Assembly: GCF_017052595.1 (NCBI RefSeq)
Contig: NZ_JAFIDB010000003.1
Coordinates: 48,460-112,459 of the forward strand
Length of the DNA: 64,000 nt
From: Mycoplasma procyoni
Lineage (GTDB): Bacteria; Bacillota_I; Bacilli_A; Mycoplasmatales; Metamycoplasmataceae
Reading direction: 5' to 3'
Shown: one piece after another, positions 43,401 to 53,926 of the stretch
Numbering within the stretch: the first letter of the stretch is position 1
Layout: each line of letters opens with the position of its first letter
The notes under the pieces: generated by a model
What the model was told of the DNA's origin: nothing
Databases searched by the model: none
The model's input: only the letters and a program-made list of their open reading frames with translations
Made by a program: the position numbers and the translations under genes

Positions 43401-45083
43401 GAAAGTTTAGATAGAACTATTACTAATACTTTAGATGCTAAAAAACAAGAAAAAGTAAGAGAAGTAGAACAACTAAATGCAACTTCAGGAACTTCAGCAT
43501 CACAAAAAACAAGTTTAATAGCTGAAATAAACAAAGCTGATACTTATGAAAAACTAGAAGCACTAAATTCTAAACTAGAAGAATTAAGAAAACTTGTTGA
43601 CACACAAAACAAAGCCAAACAATTAGCTGAAACTATTTATTCAAACGCTGAAGATCACAAGAAAAAAGAAAATGCAGATTTCCTTATTGCTAATGCACTT
43701 CAAAGTCAATCTGATCTTGAAGGATTTATAGCACAAATGGAAAAAGATAAAACCGAATTAGAACAAATTCCAGCAATTGTTACTAAAATTAAAGAAGAAG
43801 CAGCAGGAATTAATGATAAATTTATCAGAGATAGTATTATCAAACGTGCAGATTATGTAAGAGAATTAGATTATGCTAACAGATTACTTTACCAAGCAAA
43901 ACTTGAAAAATTAATACTTATTCCTTTCGATGGTTTTGTTCCGACTGCTGATTTTAAAAGAAATCTTGTAATAGAAGGTGGAAACGCGATAAACTACGAC
44001 GATCCAAATAGTCAAGTTACACTTTCATTAGATAATCTAAAATCTAAATTCTGACAAGGTCCAAAGAGTTCAGTAAAAACTGATCAAGATGCTTACAAAG
44101 AAATTTTAAGTAAAATCGATGAGCAAGCGCTTGCAGAATTCGAAGATCTTAAAAAGCCTTTCTTAAAGAGTGGAAACAATGGTATTGCTGATAATCCTTC
44201 ACAACTAAAACACAAGTTATACCTATACTTTAGAGAAAAATTAAGAATAAAAGATGCAGGAAACGAAGAAACAGCAGGAGCGTTAATAAACGAATCTTCC
44301 AAAATTGATGCTATTTCAATGAGTGATAGCAATAAAACATCACAAAAAGAAAAATACACAAAACTACTTAGAGATTTCTCTAAATATTCAGAATGATTAC
44401 AAACTGCTACATATGACAGAACACAATTAGCAGGTAACATGCGTGATGATTTATTGATTGATAAAACAAAATGAAATGAAGCACTAAAAAGAGATTGACT
44501 AAATGAATCATTATTCAACACATTCCTAGATGGAACATACAAACAACCTGCAGAACCATTCCATTTAAATAATAAAGATGGTCTTAAATTAGCGGAAAGA
44601 GTTTGATTAGAAAAAGTTACATTTGGAATTAGAAAATTCAGATCAATTTATCCAAAAATTAAGGCAAAACTTCAAGCAGAAGATAGAAACTTATCAAATC
44701 CAGAGAAAAAGAGAGTTCAAACATTCTTGGTTCTTTACGATGGATTATATGATTTAGGAAAAGTAGCAACAATGGATGAAATTGAGCAAATGCAACCAGA
44801 AAGACTAAGAGAAGGATTTTTAGGAATATTCTCTAGTGATAGACTTTCATGATGAAATGCTCTATACCAACCTGAAATCACAGATTCAATTCTTTCTCGT
44901 GTTCTACAACCAGAAGGTGAATTAGCTAATATTTCAAGAGAAGAAAGATTTAACATCTTAAGAGATTTAGGAAATGTTTACAGTGAACAAACAGCAAACC
45001 AATTTCTGGATGCATATAGTAAAGTTCACTCTACAATTAATAAATCAAAACAAAACTATCAATTTAGATACAACTACAACTAA
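37470..45083 (+). CDS. Giant (2537-residue) surface-anchored helical-repeat protein
   Basis: One open frame of 7614 nt with a few TGA codons. The N-terminal anchor MSKKLLLGLAAGVFGVSVVTA lacks a lipobox. Residues ~35-2170 consist of dozens of degenerate repeats of about 35-60 residues, each an amphipathic helical hairpin with signatures such as LNNAKTKEEVDAI and A-ELKEIKEEIE, resembling GA-module/albumin-binding-type repeats. The last ~350 residues form a non-repetitive domain starting at WQGPKSSVKTDQDAY. It is probably an extended surface fibre for adhesion or binding of host proteins. It starts 9 nt after the KEV-repeat gene and ends at a strong terminator. Confidence 0.82.
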
Positions 45084-45092
45084 TATAGATTC

Positions 45093-45124
45093 AAAATTAA
45101 CTCCTTTTGGGGTTAATTTTATTA
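45093..45124 (+). terminator. Terminator with 12-bp stem, left flank of the ABC-3C cassette
   Basis: AAAATTAACTCC / GGGGTTAATTTT (45093-45104, 45109-45120) with a TTTT loop. Nearly the same stem recurs at 48564-48595 on the other side of the ABC-3C genes. Confidence 0.85.
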
Positions 45125-45135
45125 TTGAATTTTAG

Positions 45136-45141
45136 TATAAT
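45136..45141 (+). promoter_or_regulatory. -10 box of the ABC-3C operon
   Basis: TATAAT lies 30 nt upstream of ATG 45172, with a GAGGAGA ribosome binding site between them. Confidence 0.65.
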
Positions 45142-45171
45142 TTAAATATAGAGAATTTTGAGGAGAAATAT

Positions 45172-46131
45172 ATGGAAGAGTTATTAAAAGAACTTAATTT
45201 AAGTTTTTCAATATTAGATAGTTTAATAAAGATAAATAATCAAAATTCATTTTTTGATTTAAACAAAAGATGTGAAAATCTCTTTAGAGATATTCTTAAT
45301 CAAATTTTTGATTGAAAATTAATAAATGCAAACGAAATAACAAAAAATAACTCCTCTTTTGATTTGATAGATGACCAAAATAAAATATTAATTCAAGTTT
45401 CTTCTAAAATAAAGACTGATAAAATAAAAAACTCTCTTGAAAAAAGTATATTAAAGAATTATCAAGGATATAAATTTATATTCCTATTTTTAACAAGCGA
45501 TTCAAACAAAATTAAAAAGGATTTTAGCAATGAAGTTCCAGAAGGAATAATTTTTGATTCAAAAAATATTTGAAACTTTGCTACTTTAATTGAAAAGCTA
45601 TTATCTCTCAAAGAAACAAAAATAGAGACAATTCAAAAAGTTTGTTTCTTATTAGAATGAGAAATAACCATCCTAGAACCTTTACAAAAAAAGTCTATTT
45701 TAGCTCAATTAATTTTTTCTCTTTCTTCTGGAAAAATCAATGATCCAGAGCCTTTTGATTTAAAGAAATTTAAAATTGAACAAAAAATTGATTTCAATCA
45801 ACTTCAAAAATACAAAGACCAAATTAAAGAATTTTCTGTATATTTTAAAACAATAGAAAACTTATATTCAAAAAAAGACAAAGAAAAACCAGGTTCACAA
45901 ATTGCAGCAATTTCTAAAATAGTAAATTCGTATAGAGTGTATTCAAATCAAAACCTCAGCTCTGATGAGGTCTATTCAAAAATATTTGAAAAATTAAAAA
46001 ATTACCTTTTAAACAAAAAAGAAATTTCTTTTATTGATGATGAAATGTTTGAATTTTGTTTAAGAGCAATAATAACCCACTCCTTTATAAAGTGCAACAT
46101 CTTTAAAAAACCAGAAGAGGAGGTTAAATAA
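45172..46131 (+). CDS. SMEK-domain effector protein of an ABC-3C system
   Basis: A 319-residue protein. The N-terminal domain (NSFFDLNKRCENLFRDIL, then FDLIDDQNKILIQVSS, and YKFIFLFLTSD) resembles the SMEK domain, a nuclease-like fold with a conserved D and a Q-V-S strand. The C-terminal half is helical, as in ABC-3C C-terminal domains. It starts an operon with a middle component and an ATPase, each overlapping the next. ABC-3C systems are predicted invader-sensing conflict systems in which the ATPase licenses the effector. The catalytic role is inferred from family knowledge. Confidence 0.8.
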
Positions 46132-46364
46132 TGCTTTTACCAGATGGAATTAAAGGAAAAGACACAATTTATTACCAATCCTCTAAAATAATAGAGGAAT
46201 TATTAAAAATAGATTATGAAATCAAGTGGATTGATTTATATATTGATACAGCAATAAAAGAAAATATGTCTTTTAACTTTTATTGCTTATGCCTTAATTG
46301 ACTTTATTTAATGTCAATTATAGACATAGACTTCAAGAAAGGAGTGATCAAAAAATGTTTTTAA
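46131..46364 (+). CDS. ABC-three-component system middle component 6
   Basis: A 77-residue protein starting MLLPDGIKGKDTIYYQSSKII and containing LCLNWLYLMSIIDIDF, homologous to the protein at 933-1172. ATG 46131 overlaps the previous stop (TAATG) behind GAGGAGG. The 3' end overlaps the ATPase start by 10 nt. The product presumably bridges the ATPase and the SMEK effector. Confidence 0.82.
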
Positions 46365-48073
46365 AAAGTCTAAAGATTTTTTCTCATAACAATTTGATAA
46401 GAGAAATCAATTTTAAAATTGGTCTTAATTTAATAGTAGACAATGTTGACTCTTCTAAAAAAACAGAAACAGGAAACAATGTTGGTAAAACAACTGTTTT
46501 AAAATTAATTGATTTTTGTTTAGGAGCTAAACAAAACATCTTTTTTAAATCAAATGAATCAAAAGAAGAAGATAAAGTTATGAAAAACATTTTCTTTGAA
46601 AAAGAGTTTTTAATTGAATTGCTTTTAGCTAAAGATTTTAATTCTCAAAGCGATCAAATATTAATTAGAAGAAACTTTTCTTCTAAAAATAAAGTTTTAT
46701 CTATTAATGATATTAACTTTGAAAAAGAAGAAGATTTTATTAATCAATTAAACTTTTTAATTTTTGATAATCAAGATAAATTTAAACCTTCTTTTAGACA
46801 AATAATTTCTCACAACATCAGATATGAAGATTATAGAATTAATAATGCTCTTCTAACTCTTCCTTATGGTACAAAAGCATTAGATTATGAAATACTATAT
46901 CTTTATCTTTTAGGTTTTAAACCACAAGATCTAGAACTAAAAATTAAAATTCAAAATGAAACGGAAAAAGAAAAAGCTTATCTTCAAAAACTCCAAAAAG
47001 AAAATAAAGATAAAAATGAACTAAAAGTTATTTTAGATGATCTTAATAACTCGCTTGAAGCTCTTAATTCTAAAAAGGATTTTTTAAAAATTGATCGTGA
47101 TATTGAACTAGATTTAAATGAATTATTAAAAATCAGAAAAGAAATAAATGATTTAACAATTGATATTATGTCTTTAGATATCAAGAAAAATACAATTGAG
47201 GAATCACTTCTTGAACTTAAAGGCGATCATCAGAGTTTTGATTATCAAACTCTTGAGTATGTTTATAAACAAACAAAACAATTTGTTCCTCAATTACAAA
47301 AAACATTTCAAGATTTAATTAGTTTTAACAATAATATGCTTGAAAACAAAATTGATTTTATTTCAAGTGATTTACCTAATATCAAAAACAAAATAGCAAA
47401 GAAACAAAATCAGCTTTCTGAACTATACAAACAAGAACAAATGCAAAAATTAAGATTAGGTGAAGAAGAATATGTTGATGCACTTCAAGAAATATTGGAA
47501 GAAATAACAAAACTAAATGAATCTAGAACTAAATATTCTACTCTTTTAGAACTAATCACTAACTCAGAACAAAAGATTGAAGAATATAAAAAGCAAATGC
47601 AACAATTTAATTATATTTATCAAGAAGAATTTGAAAATGAATTGCAATTAAAAATCAATAAATTAAATAGTCACTTTTCTTATGTTTCTTCAATGCTATA
47701 TGGAGAAAAATACGGTTTAACATACAAAAAGAAAAACAATACAAAAACAGATCTTTTAAACTATGTTTTCTATACTTTCCAACACATTTCAAGCAGTGGT
47801 AAAAAACAAGGCGAAATCCTTTCTTTTGATCTTGCATACATTCTATTTGCAAAAGAACAAAAAATCAATCATTTAAACTTCATTTTAAATGATAAAAAAG
47901 AACTAATGCACTCTAATCAATTGCACTCATTAGCAATAAATGATTATTTAAATAATAATCAAATTCAGTTAGTATTTTCAATCCTAAAAGATAAATTACC
48001 AGAAGAAATCAAAGAAAACCCAGAAAATATAGTTTTAGAACTATCTCAAAAAGATAAACTATTGAGATTTTAA
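46355..48073 (+). CDS. ABC-3C ATPase (DUF2326, SMC/RecN-like)
   Basis: A 572-residue protein. MFLKSLKIFSHNNLIREINF leads to a Walker A, GNNVGKTTVLKLIDFCLGA, with K45. A long coiled-coil insertion spans about 195-450. The C-terminal lobe contains the DUF2326 signature SSSGKKQGEILSFDLAYIL (~476) and NFILNDKKELMHSNQ, corresponding to the ABC signature and Walker B region. It is the sensor/ATPase of the ABC-3C system. The start at 46355 overlaps the middle component. The upstream in-frame ATG at 46298 was rejected because it lies inside that gene and lacks a binding site. Confidence 0.88.
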   Translation: MFLKSLKIFSHNNLIREINFKIGLNLIVDNVDSSKKTETGNNVGKTTVLKLIDFCLGAKQNIFFKSNESKEEDKVMKNIFFEKEFLIELLLAKDFNSQSDQILIRRNFSSKNKVLSINDINFEKEEDFINQLNFLIFDNQDKFKPSFRQIISHNIRYEDYRINNALLTLPYGTKALDYEILYLYLLGFKPQDLELKIKIQNETEKEKAYLQKLQKENKDKNELKVILDDLNNSLEALNSKKDFLKIDRDIELDLNELLKIRKEINDLTIDIMSLDIKKNTIEESLLELKGDHQSFDYQTLEYVYKQTKQFVPQLQKTFQDLISFNNNMLENKIDFISSDLPNIKNKIAKKQNQLSELYKQEQMQKLRLGEEEYVDALQEILEEITKLNESRTKYSTLLELITNSEQKIEEYKKQMQQFNYIYQEEFENELQLKINKLNSHFSYVSSMLYGEKYGLTYKKKNNTKTDLLNYVFYTFQHISSSGKKQGEILSFDLAYILFAKEQKINHLNFILNDKKELMHSNQLHSLAINDYLNNNQIQLVFSILKDKLPEEIKENPENIVLELSQKDKLLRF

Positions 48074-48100
48074 TAACTAAAAGATTACTAAAGGAATAGA

Positions 48101-48556
48101 ATGACAAAAGAAAACAGAGAAAGAATGAGAGCTTTCTTGTGAAGAGAAAGAATTAAACCATATTCAATCGATAAAGAAGATGGCTTTCTTTTTTATCAAA
48201 ATGAATACAAGAAATACTACATTACTAATAAATCTAAACTTCAAAAACTCAAAACAATCCACAAGGATTGATATTATAAAGTTGAACCTCATAATGTAAT
48301 CTATGTTCCTAATATTACAACATATGATAATTTAGATATTTATGATAAAAAATATATTTTCTATTATATGCTTAAAGAAATGGATAAACTAGTTGATTTT
48401 GTTTTTGATCCTTCCGATCTTGAGTTTGTTGTCTTCGATGACTTCTTTAAAGAAGAAGATGTTGAAGTTCTCAAAAAGAGATTCAATGATGATTCTCTAA
48501 ATTTTGAAGATTTCAAGAAGTGATATAATCACTTAATGATTCCATTTAGACGCTAA
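48101..48556 (+). CDS. Distant relative of the nucleotidyltransferase partner family, attached to ABC-3C
   Basis: A 151-residue protein behind AAAGGAATAG, 27 nt after the ATPase. It shows the pattern of the partner proteins at 29093-53100: FLFYQ, KKYYITNK, W-Y, the block PHNVIYVPNI followed by LDIYDKKYIFYYMLKEM, and a C-terminal W. In the partners the same positions read DILFF, VYITN, YPEDIIYIPNL and LDKIDKFYIHGYLLKF. It appears to belong to the ABC-3C cassette and may be an immunity or accessory factor. The homology is judged by eye. Confidence 0.65.
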
Positions 48557-48563
48557 AGAAAAT

Positions 48564-48595
48564 AAAATTAACTCCTTGTTTTGGGAGTTAATTTT
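48564..48595. terminator. Bidirectional terminator, right flank of the ABC-3C cassette
   Basis: AAAATTAACTCC / GGAGTTAATTTT (48564-48575, 48584-48595). It serves the plus-strand ABC-3C operon and the convergent gene at 48600-50501. The stem is almost the same as that at 45093-45120. Confidence 0.85.
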
Positions 48596-48599
48596 GATT

Positions 48600-50501
48600 C
48601 TATTTTGTTGTAAAGGTTTTATTTTTAAGACTGTATTCTTGAGGGTTTTGGTATGGATTAGAGTTAATTTCTTTAATGGAGTTAATTGTGTATTGTGTTT
48701 TTGATTTAAGGTTTAATAACTCAAGTCCTAAATCACCATTAATTGCATACGCTTTAGTTTTAAATGTTTCTTGTCCTGATTGAATCTCAATTTCATATTG
48801 AGCTATTTCTTTAGCAGCCAAAGAATTTAGAGAAATAGTTGTTTTCAGAGAGTGTTCTGTAATTGAATCACCTTCAAAAACAGCGTTTTGAAGTTCTGTA
48901 ATTGATGTTTTAGGACTTTGGAGAATTCCTTGTCCTTGTTGTTTGTTTACAAGGCTTATTTCATCTTTTTTAGCACCTTGAACTAGCACTGCTTTAGCTA
49001 ATACATAATAACTATTTGGATTTATAGATAAATCATTGAATGATTTGCTAAATGATTTGGCAAATTGTTTTGATCCATCTTGGTTATCTGTTGTATCTGT
49101 GAAGGCAATTTCTTTTTGCTCAAATACACCATTTGTAATTTGGTAGTAGAAGATTTTAAGTTCATCAGAGTCTGCTTTAGTAATATCAGAATTTAGTTCA
49201 AATGTGATTGTTTGATCTTTGATATCAAAAGTTATTTTTCTGTTTGTGTCGCTATTGATTGTATCTAAAGATTTTTCAAAAGTAATTTCTAATTTGCTGT
49301 TTGATGATTTAAATGAAGGTTTTTTGTTTGTTAAGCTTGCTAAATCTAAATCAGAACTAAAACTAAATTTAAGCATTGTTTTTTCATTTTCAAATAAGTT
49401 TGTTGAAGTAGATTCTTTATCACCAATTACCATTTTAAGGTCAGAGATGTTTTTTGAACCAAATTCATTGTTTTCAAAAATAACAACAATGTTTTTGGAG
49501 TCTTCGATTCTGTAATCAATTGCTTTATTAACTAATTTATCAGCTTTAATTTCTTTAATTGAGCTATTTATTTCATTTGTTTCTAAAACAGGAATTAAAA
49601 TTCCGTTTTGATCTAAAGAAACACTTTGTAGTGTTCAATCTTTTGTTTTATCAATGCTTGAAATTGAGAATTTAACATTGTTATTCTCAATTTCTGAATT
49701 AAACATTTTGATATTATTGTTTTTATCACCAAAAATCATTTTTAATTTGCTTACATCTAAATCTTCAAAGTTGTTTTTATCTAAAATAATTACATTGTTT
49801 TCAATTTTTCCAATGTTTTTGTTTGAGAAAACAACAGGATTTTGATCAAAGTATTCTTTGTTAATTAAGAATGTATTTGCATTTGTTTTAATGGCTTGTA
49901 AGCTATATGTTCCTTTTGCAAATGTTTTGATATTTTCTTCTGAAATAACTAATTTGTTGTTTTGAACTTTAGCTGCAATAGTTGTTTCTTGTTTTTGTTG
50001 ATTTAAGAAGACTAAACTAAAGCTTTCTTGTTTAAATATTGGATCGATACTTAATTCAAAAGTGTTGTTTTGAGAATTTTTAAATTCATAAAGTGGTCAA
50101 TTAAACTCAAGTTTATCTGAAGTTGCTTTTAGTGAAGAATCGAGGTTGATTGTGTATTTTGAATTTTTGAATTTTGATTCATTTGCCAAAGCATTAATAA
50201 AGTATTTTTCGTCTTCTTTAGAAATAGTAGCATCGATGCTAAATTGCTCATTAGAAGCATTTTTAAAGCTTAATTGAGTAGTTTTAAGATTGCTTTTTGC
50301 AATTTGGATTTTAAATGCTCATTCATTTTCGTTTTTAGAAACAGAAAATGATGACTTTTGTGTTTGCGGTAATAGAACTGAATCGTTGTTTGAATTTCTG
50401 TTTTTTACTACAGCATAAGTTATTGCGACTGTAGCTCCAATTGCTACAGGAATCATGAATATTCCTGTATATTTGAGTATATTTTTGTATTTTTCTGACA
50501 T
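48600..50501 (-). CDS. Membrane-anchored surface protein with DUF1410-like repeats
   Basis: A 633-residue protein. The start MSEKYKNILKYTGIFMIPVAI, followed by a hydrophobic anchor, lies behind AAGGAG; a longer in-frame start at 50606 lies across a terminator and was rejected. I checked the middle of the minus-strand frame and found only TGA internal codons. After a short linker come strand-rich repeats of the same kind as in 31889-35770 (for example YTINSIKEINSNP and FTTKMVI-like joints). It is probably a surface antigen. It converges with the ABC-3C operon. Confidence 0.78.
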
Positions 50502-50556
50502 TATTAACTCCTTAATTAAATATAATAATTTTACAACTTTTTCATTAAAAAACAAA

Positions 50557-50576
50557 ATCGCCAGTTTTCTGGCGAT
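50557..50576 (-). terminator. Terminator upstream of the surface-protein gene
   Basis: ATCGCCAG / CTGGCGAT with a TTTT loop, and a U-rich tail on the minus strand. It ends the nucleotidyltransferase-module transcript coming from 51072. Confidence 0.85.
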
Positions 50577-50598
50577 GTTTACTTTGATAAACAAATTA

Positions 50599-51072
50599 TT
50601 ATTCATTTATTCAGCAGGCTCAATCGGCTAAATTATCAGCGTTAAATTCAGGGGCAAAATCTTTAAATCTTTTTTGAAAAATTCTTCACTTTCTTTCTCA
50701 ATCAGGTCCGGAATTATAATCTTCAATAAAGAAATAGCTGTTTCTTCAATCAAAATCACTTTGATTTTTATTAAGAGCATAAAATCTTAATAAATAAGCG
50801 TGAATGTATATTTTATCAATGATATCAAGTCTTTTGAGATTCTTTTTTAAATTAGGCACGAAGATGATGTCTTCAGAGTAATTTCATTGATCTACAAGTC
50901 TATGATTTTTTTCATTGTTAGTGATGTAAATAGCTCTATTTTCTGCTCTATTATGTGCAAAGTATAAAATATCTGTATCACCCAGTTTAACATGAATGTT
51001 TTTTCTTTTAGTTACTTTTTTATAGTTTGGTTTATAGTTTCTTTGTTTATAAATTATTGGCTCTATTTTCAT
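50599..51072 (-). CDS. Extra partner-family protein without its own nucleotidyltransferase
   Basis: A 157-residue member of the partner family (MKIEPIIYKQRNYKPNYK, RKNIHVKLGDTDILYF, AIYITNNEKNH, WNYSEDIIFVPNL, LDIIDKIYIHAYLLRFYA). Its first 18 residues nearly match those of the partner at 51122, 49 nt upstream. It stands alone, without a nucleotidyltransferase, so module 2a has one enzyme and two partners. The C-terminus is diverged and shorter (LADWACWINE). It could be a decoy antitoxin or a remnant of a lost module. Confidence 0.75.
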
Positions 51073-51121
51073 ATATCACTCCTTAAAATCCTTTATTTTT
51101 GTTTTAATTAAAAATAAATTT

Positions 51122-51631
51122 TTATCAAACTGAGTGATTATCGGGTGCGTCTCAATCTTCGCCTGAAATTCAAGAAATTCATTCTAAAACATTTTGTTTT
51201 GTAAATTCAGGTGCAAAAGCTTTGTATCTTTTTTTGAGAATTCTTAGTCTTCTTGGTCAATCTGGACTTGAGTTTTGCTCAAAAATGAAGCAAAGACTTT
51301 CATATCAATCAAAATTGCTTTGATTTTTAGTAAAAGCATAAAATTTTAGTAAATATGCATGTATGTAAGTTTTATCAATAATATCTAATCTCTTTAAATT
51401 TTCTTTTAATCCAGGAACAAAAATAATATCTTCTGAATAATTTCACTGATTTACAAGTCTGTGTTTATTTGGGTTGTTTGTAATGTAAATAACTCTATTT
51501 TCATCTTCATTAGGAACAAAATATAAAATATCTTTTTCTCCTAATTTGACATGAATATTTCTTCTTGGCGTTACGTTTTCATAGTTTGGTCTATAGTTTC
51601 TTTGTTTATAAATTATTGGTTCTATTTTCAT
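51122..51631 (-). CDS. Partner protein of the AbiEii-like nucleotidyltransferase, module 2a
   Basis: A 169-residue protein (MKIEPIIYKQRNYRPNYE, NVTPRRNIHVKLGEKDILYF, VIYITNNPNKHRLV, EDIIFVPGL, LDIIDKTYIHAYLLKFYA, SSPDWPRRLRILKKRYK, LEWISWISGEDW). It is nearly identical to module 2b at 52588-53100. The start lies 26 nt inside the upstream nucleotidyltransferase gene. Confidence 0.8.
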
Positions 51632-52460
51632 TTCTTTCTTCCCTTTCCAGTATGTCTCGTAGATTTTCGAAGTTATATAATAAATAGGTTATGAAATTAA
51701 AGTGTTCTAGTTTTCAGTTTTGATTATTTATGAAAAGTTCTATTTTTTTATTGTTTACATTTTTTGTAAAATAGTTTGTTAAATATTTAATATATTCAAA
51801 TAAAGAAATGCCGAATATTTCAGGTTTATACATCAATTTTATGTTTCTTATTAATTCATTTACTTCAAAGTCATAATATTTAAACAATCAGCAAATTTCT
51901 GTTATATTTTTATATTCGTCTTTAGAAATAAAATTGTCTAAATTATTTTTTTGACTTAGAAAATGCTCATTCTCCTTGTTAATTTTTCTCATTGCAACAA
52001 TTTTATTTGCAATGTATTTTTCTATATTGTAAGTTTGAATATTGATTTTTTTATTATCAAAATTAAATTCTTCCAATTCAATGTTAAAGTTTTGATTCTC
52101 TATAACAATATCAACACTTAAGTTTGAGACATTATTTTCTTCATCATTTATATGTTTTATTTTAAACTGAATTCTTCCACTTGTATTTAAAAGTCTTTCA
52201 TCTAATTTAATTACAATATCTTTTTCTTCTTGAAAGATCTCTTTTAATGTTTTTTTAATTTTTTCTGAAGTTCCTTTTAAACTTATTATATTTAAGTCCA
52301 AATCCTTTGGAAGTTTATAATATATCAATCTTCTATTTAGAGATTTAATAAATATAGATTCAGACCCTTCCAAAACGAAGTTTTCATTATATTCTGAACT
52401 GAAAATCTTGTAAACTACAAAATCAAGAAATTTGTGTTTTCTAACTTGTTTTTTATCCAT
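51606..52460 (-). CDS. AbiEii/MenT-like nucleotidyltransferase, module 2a
   Basis: A 284-residue protein: MDKKQVRKHKFLDFVVYKIF, FVLEGSESIFIK, IYYKLPKDLDLNII (D-x-D), LSVDIVIE, and QTYNIEKYIANKIVAMRKI. It is about the same length as module 2b (53072-53926) and clearly its duplicate, while it is only moderately similar to modules 1a and 1b. The final codons run into the partner gene by 26 nt. AbiEii family membership is inferred from motif order. Confidence 0.82.
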
Positions 52461-52590
52461 TTTTATCTCCTTTTATCATTTATCATACATTATTATTTTA
52501 CCAAAACTAAGCTTATAAAATACAAAAATCGACTTTATAAAGATAAAAAAGTTTAAAAATAGCGTTTTTGAAATAATTTAGAAAATTCTA
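52441..52590. repeat. Duplicated module-junction segment, copy 1
   Basis: It covers the start and promoter of module 2a and the 3' end of partner 2b. The 130 nt from 52441 match 53907-54040 with few differences, including the ribosome binding site and TGGTAAAAT promoter. It marks the tandem duplication that produced modules 2a and 2b. Confidence 0.85.
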
Positions 52591-53100
52591 TCAAACAGAG
52601 TGATTATTAGGTGCTTTTCAATCATATCCCGAAATTCAAGAAATTCACTCTAAAACATTTTGTTTTGTAAATTCAGGTGCAAAATCCTTGTATCTTTTTT
52701 TAAGAATTCTCAGTATTCTTGGTCAATCTGGGCTTGAGTTTTGCTCAAAAATGAAGCAAATGCTTTCATATCAATCAAACGCACTTTGGTTATCATTAAA
52801 AGCATAAAATCTTAATAAATAAGCATGGATATAAGTTTTATCAATAATATCTAATCTCTTTAGATTTTCTTTTAGTCCAGGAACAAAAATAATATCTTCA
52901 GGGTAATTTCATTGATCTACAAGTCTGTGTTTATTTGGGTTGTTTGTAATATAAATAACCCTGTCTTCGTCTTCGTTAGGCACAAAATATAAAATATCTT
53001 TTTCTCCTAATTTGACATGAATGTTTTTTCTTGGCGTTACATTTTCGTAATTAGGTTTATAGTTTCTTTGTTTATAAATTATCGGTTCTATTTTCATCAT
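52588..53100 (-). CDS. Partner protein of the AbiEii-like nucleotidyltransferase, module 2b
   Basis: A 170-residue protein starting ATGATG (first base 53100). Either Met is possible, and the second matches its paralogues. Motifs are as in module 2a (RKNIHVKLGEKDILYF, VIYITNNPNKHRLVDQ, YPEDIIFVPGL, LDIIDKTYIHAYLLRFYA, LEWISWISG). It overlaps the upstream nucleotidyltransferase by 29 nt. Confidence 0.8.
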
Positions 53101-53926
53101 TTACCTCTCTTTTAAGTAATCTAACTAGATTATCAAAGTTAGAACGTAAATAAGCCATAAAATCAAAATACTCTAGGCTTCATTTTTTATAATGTATAAA
53201 AGCAATTATGTCATCATTAGTTATGCTGTTTCTGAAATATTTAGCTAAATATTCTATGTATTCCAGTAAAGAAACATTAAATATTTTTGGATCATACATT
53301 AATTTTAGATTTCTTAATATCTCTTTTAGTTCGGAACTGTAATTATTAAATAGTCAGCAAATTTCTGTTATGTTTTGAAATTCATTTTTTGAAATAAATT
53401 TATTTAAATCAATTTTTCCACTTAAATAATTTCGATTTTTGTTATGAACTTTTCTCAAGCTAATAATTTTGTTTGCAATGTACTTTTCAATATTATATGT
53501 TTGAATATTGATTTTGTGTTCATTAAAATTAAATTCTTCTCATTCTATAGTAAAATTTTGGTTTTCTAAAACGACGTCTACACCTAAATTTGAAACGCTA
53601 TCCCCTTCGTTATTTATCTGTTTTATTTTAAAACGAATTCTTTCTCTTTCCTCATAGAGTTTTTGATCTAATTTAATTTCAATATCTTTTTCTTCCTGAA
53701 AAATCCCTTTTAATGTTTTTTCAATTTTTTCCGCAGTTCCCTTTAAACTAATTATATTTAAGTCCAAATCCTTCGGCAATTTATAATATATTAACCTTCT
53801 ATTTAAAGACTTAATAAATATCCCTTCAGAACCTTCTAAAACGAAGTTTTCATTATATTCCGAACTGAAAATCTTGTAAACTACAAAATCAAGAAATTCG
53901 TGTTTTCTAACTTGTTTTTTATCCAT
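53072..53926 (-). CDS. AbiEii/MenT-like nucleotidyltransferase, module 2b
   Basis: A 284-residue protein. The start at 53926 (MDKKQVRKHEFLDFVVYKIF) agrees with all paralogues; an ATG two codons earlier (53932) is possible. Motifs are FVLEGSEGIFIK, YYKLPKDLDLNII, LGVDVVLE, and QTYNIEKYIANKIISLRKV. The frame was checked between 53102 and 53540 and is open. It is the first gene of the minus-strand run 2b, 2a, extra partner. It probably acts as a nucleotidyl-transferring toxin or RNA modifier. Confidence 0.82.

Noticed and set aside
46298..46354. Longer start for the ABC-3C ATPase
   Set aside because: The extra residues are an out-of-frame reading of the middle component. The start at 46355 fits the family start and a binding site.
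50502..50606. Longer N-terminus for the DUF1410-like surface protein
   Set aside because: It would cross a strong terminator hairpin (50557-50576), and the ATG at 50501 has AAGGAG and a normal anchor sequence.
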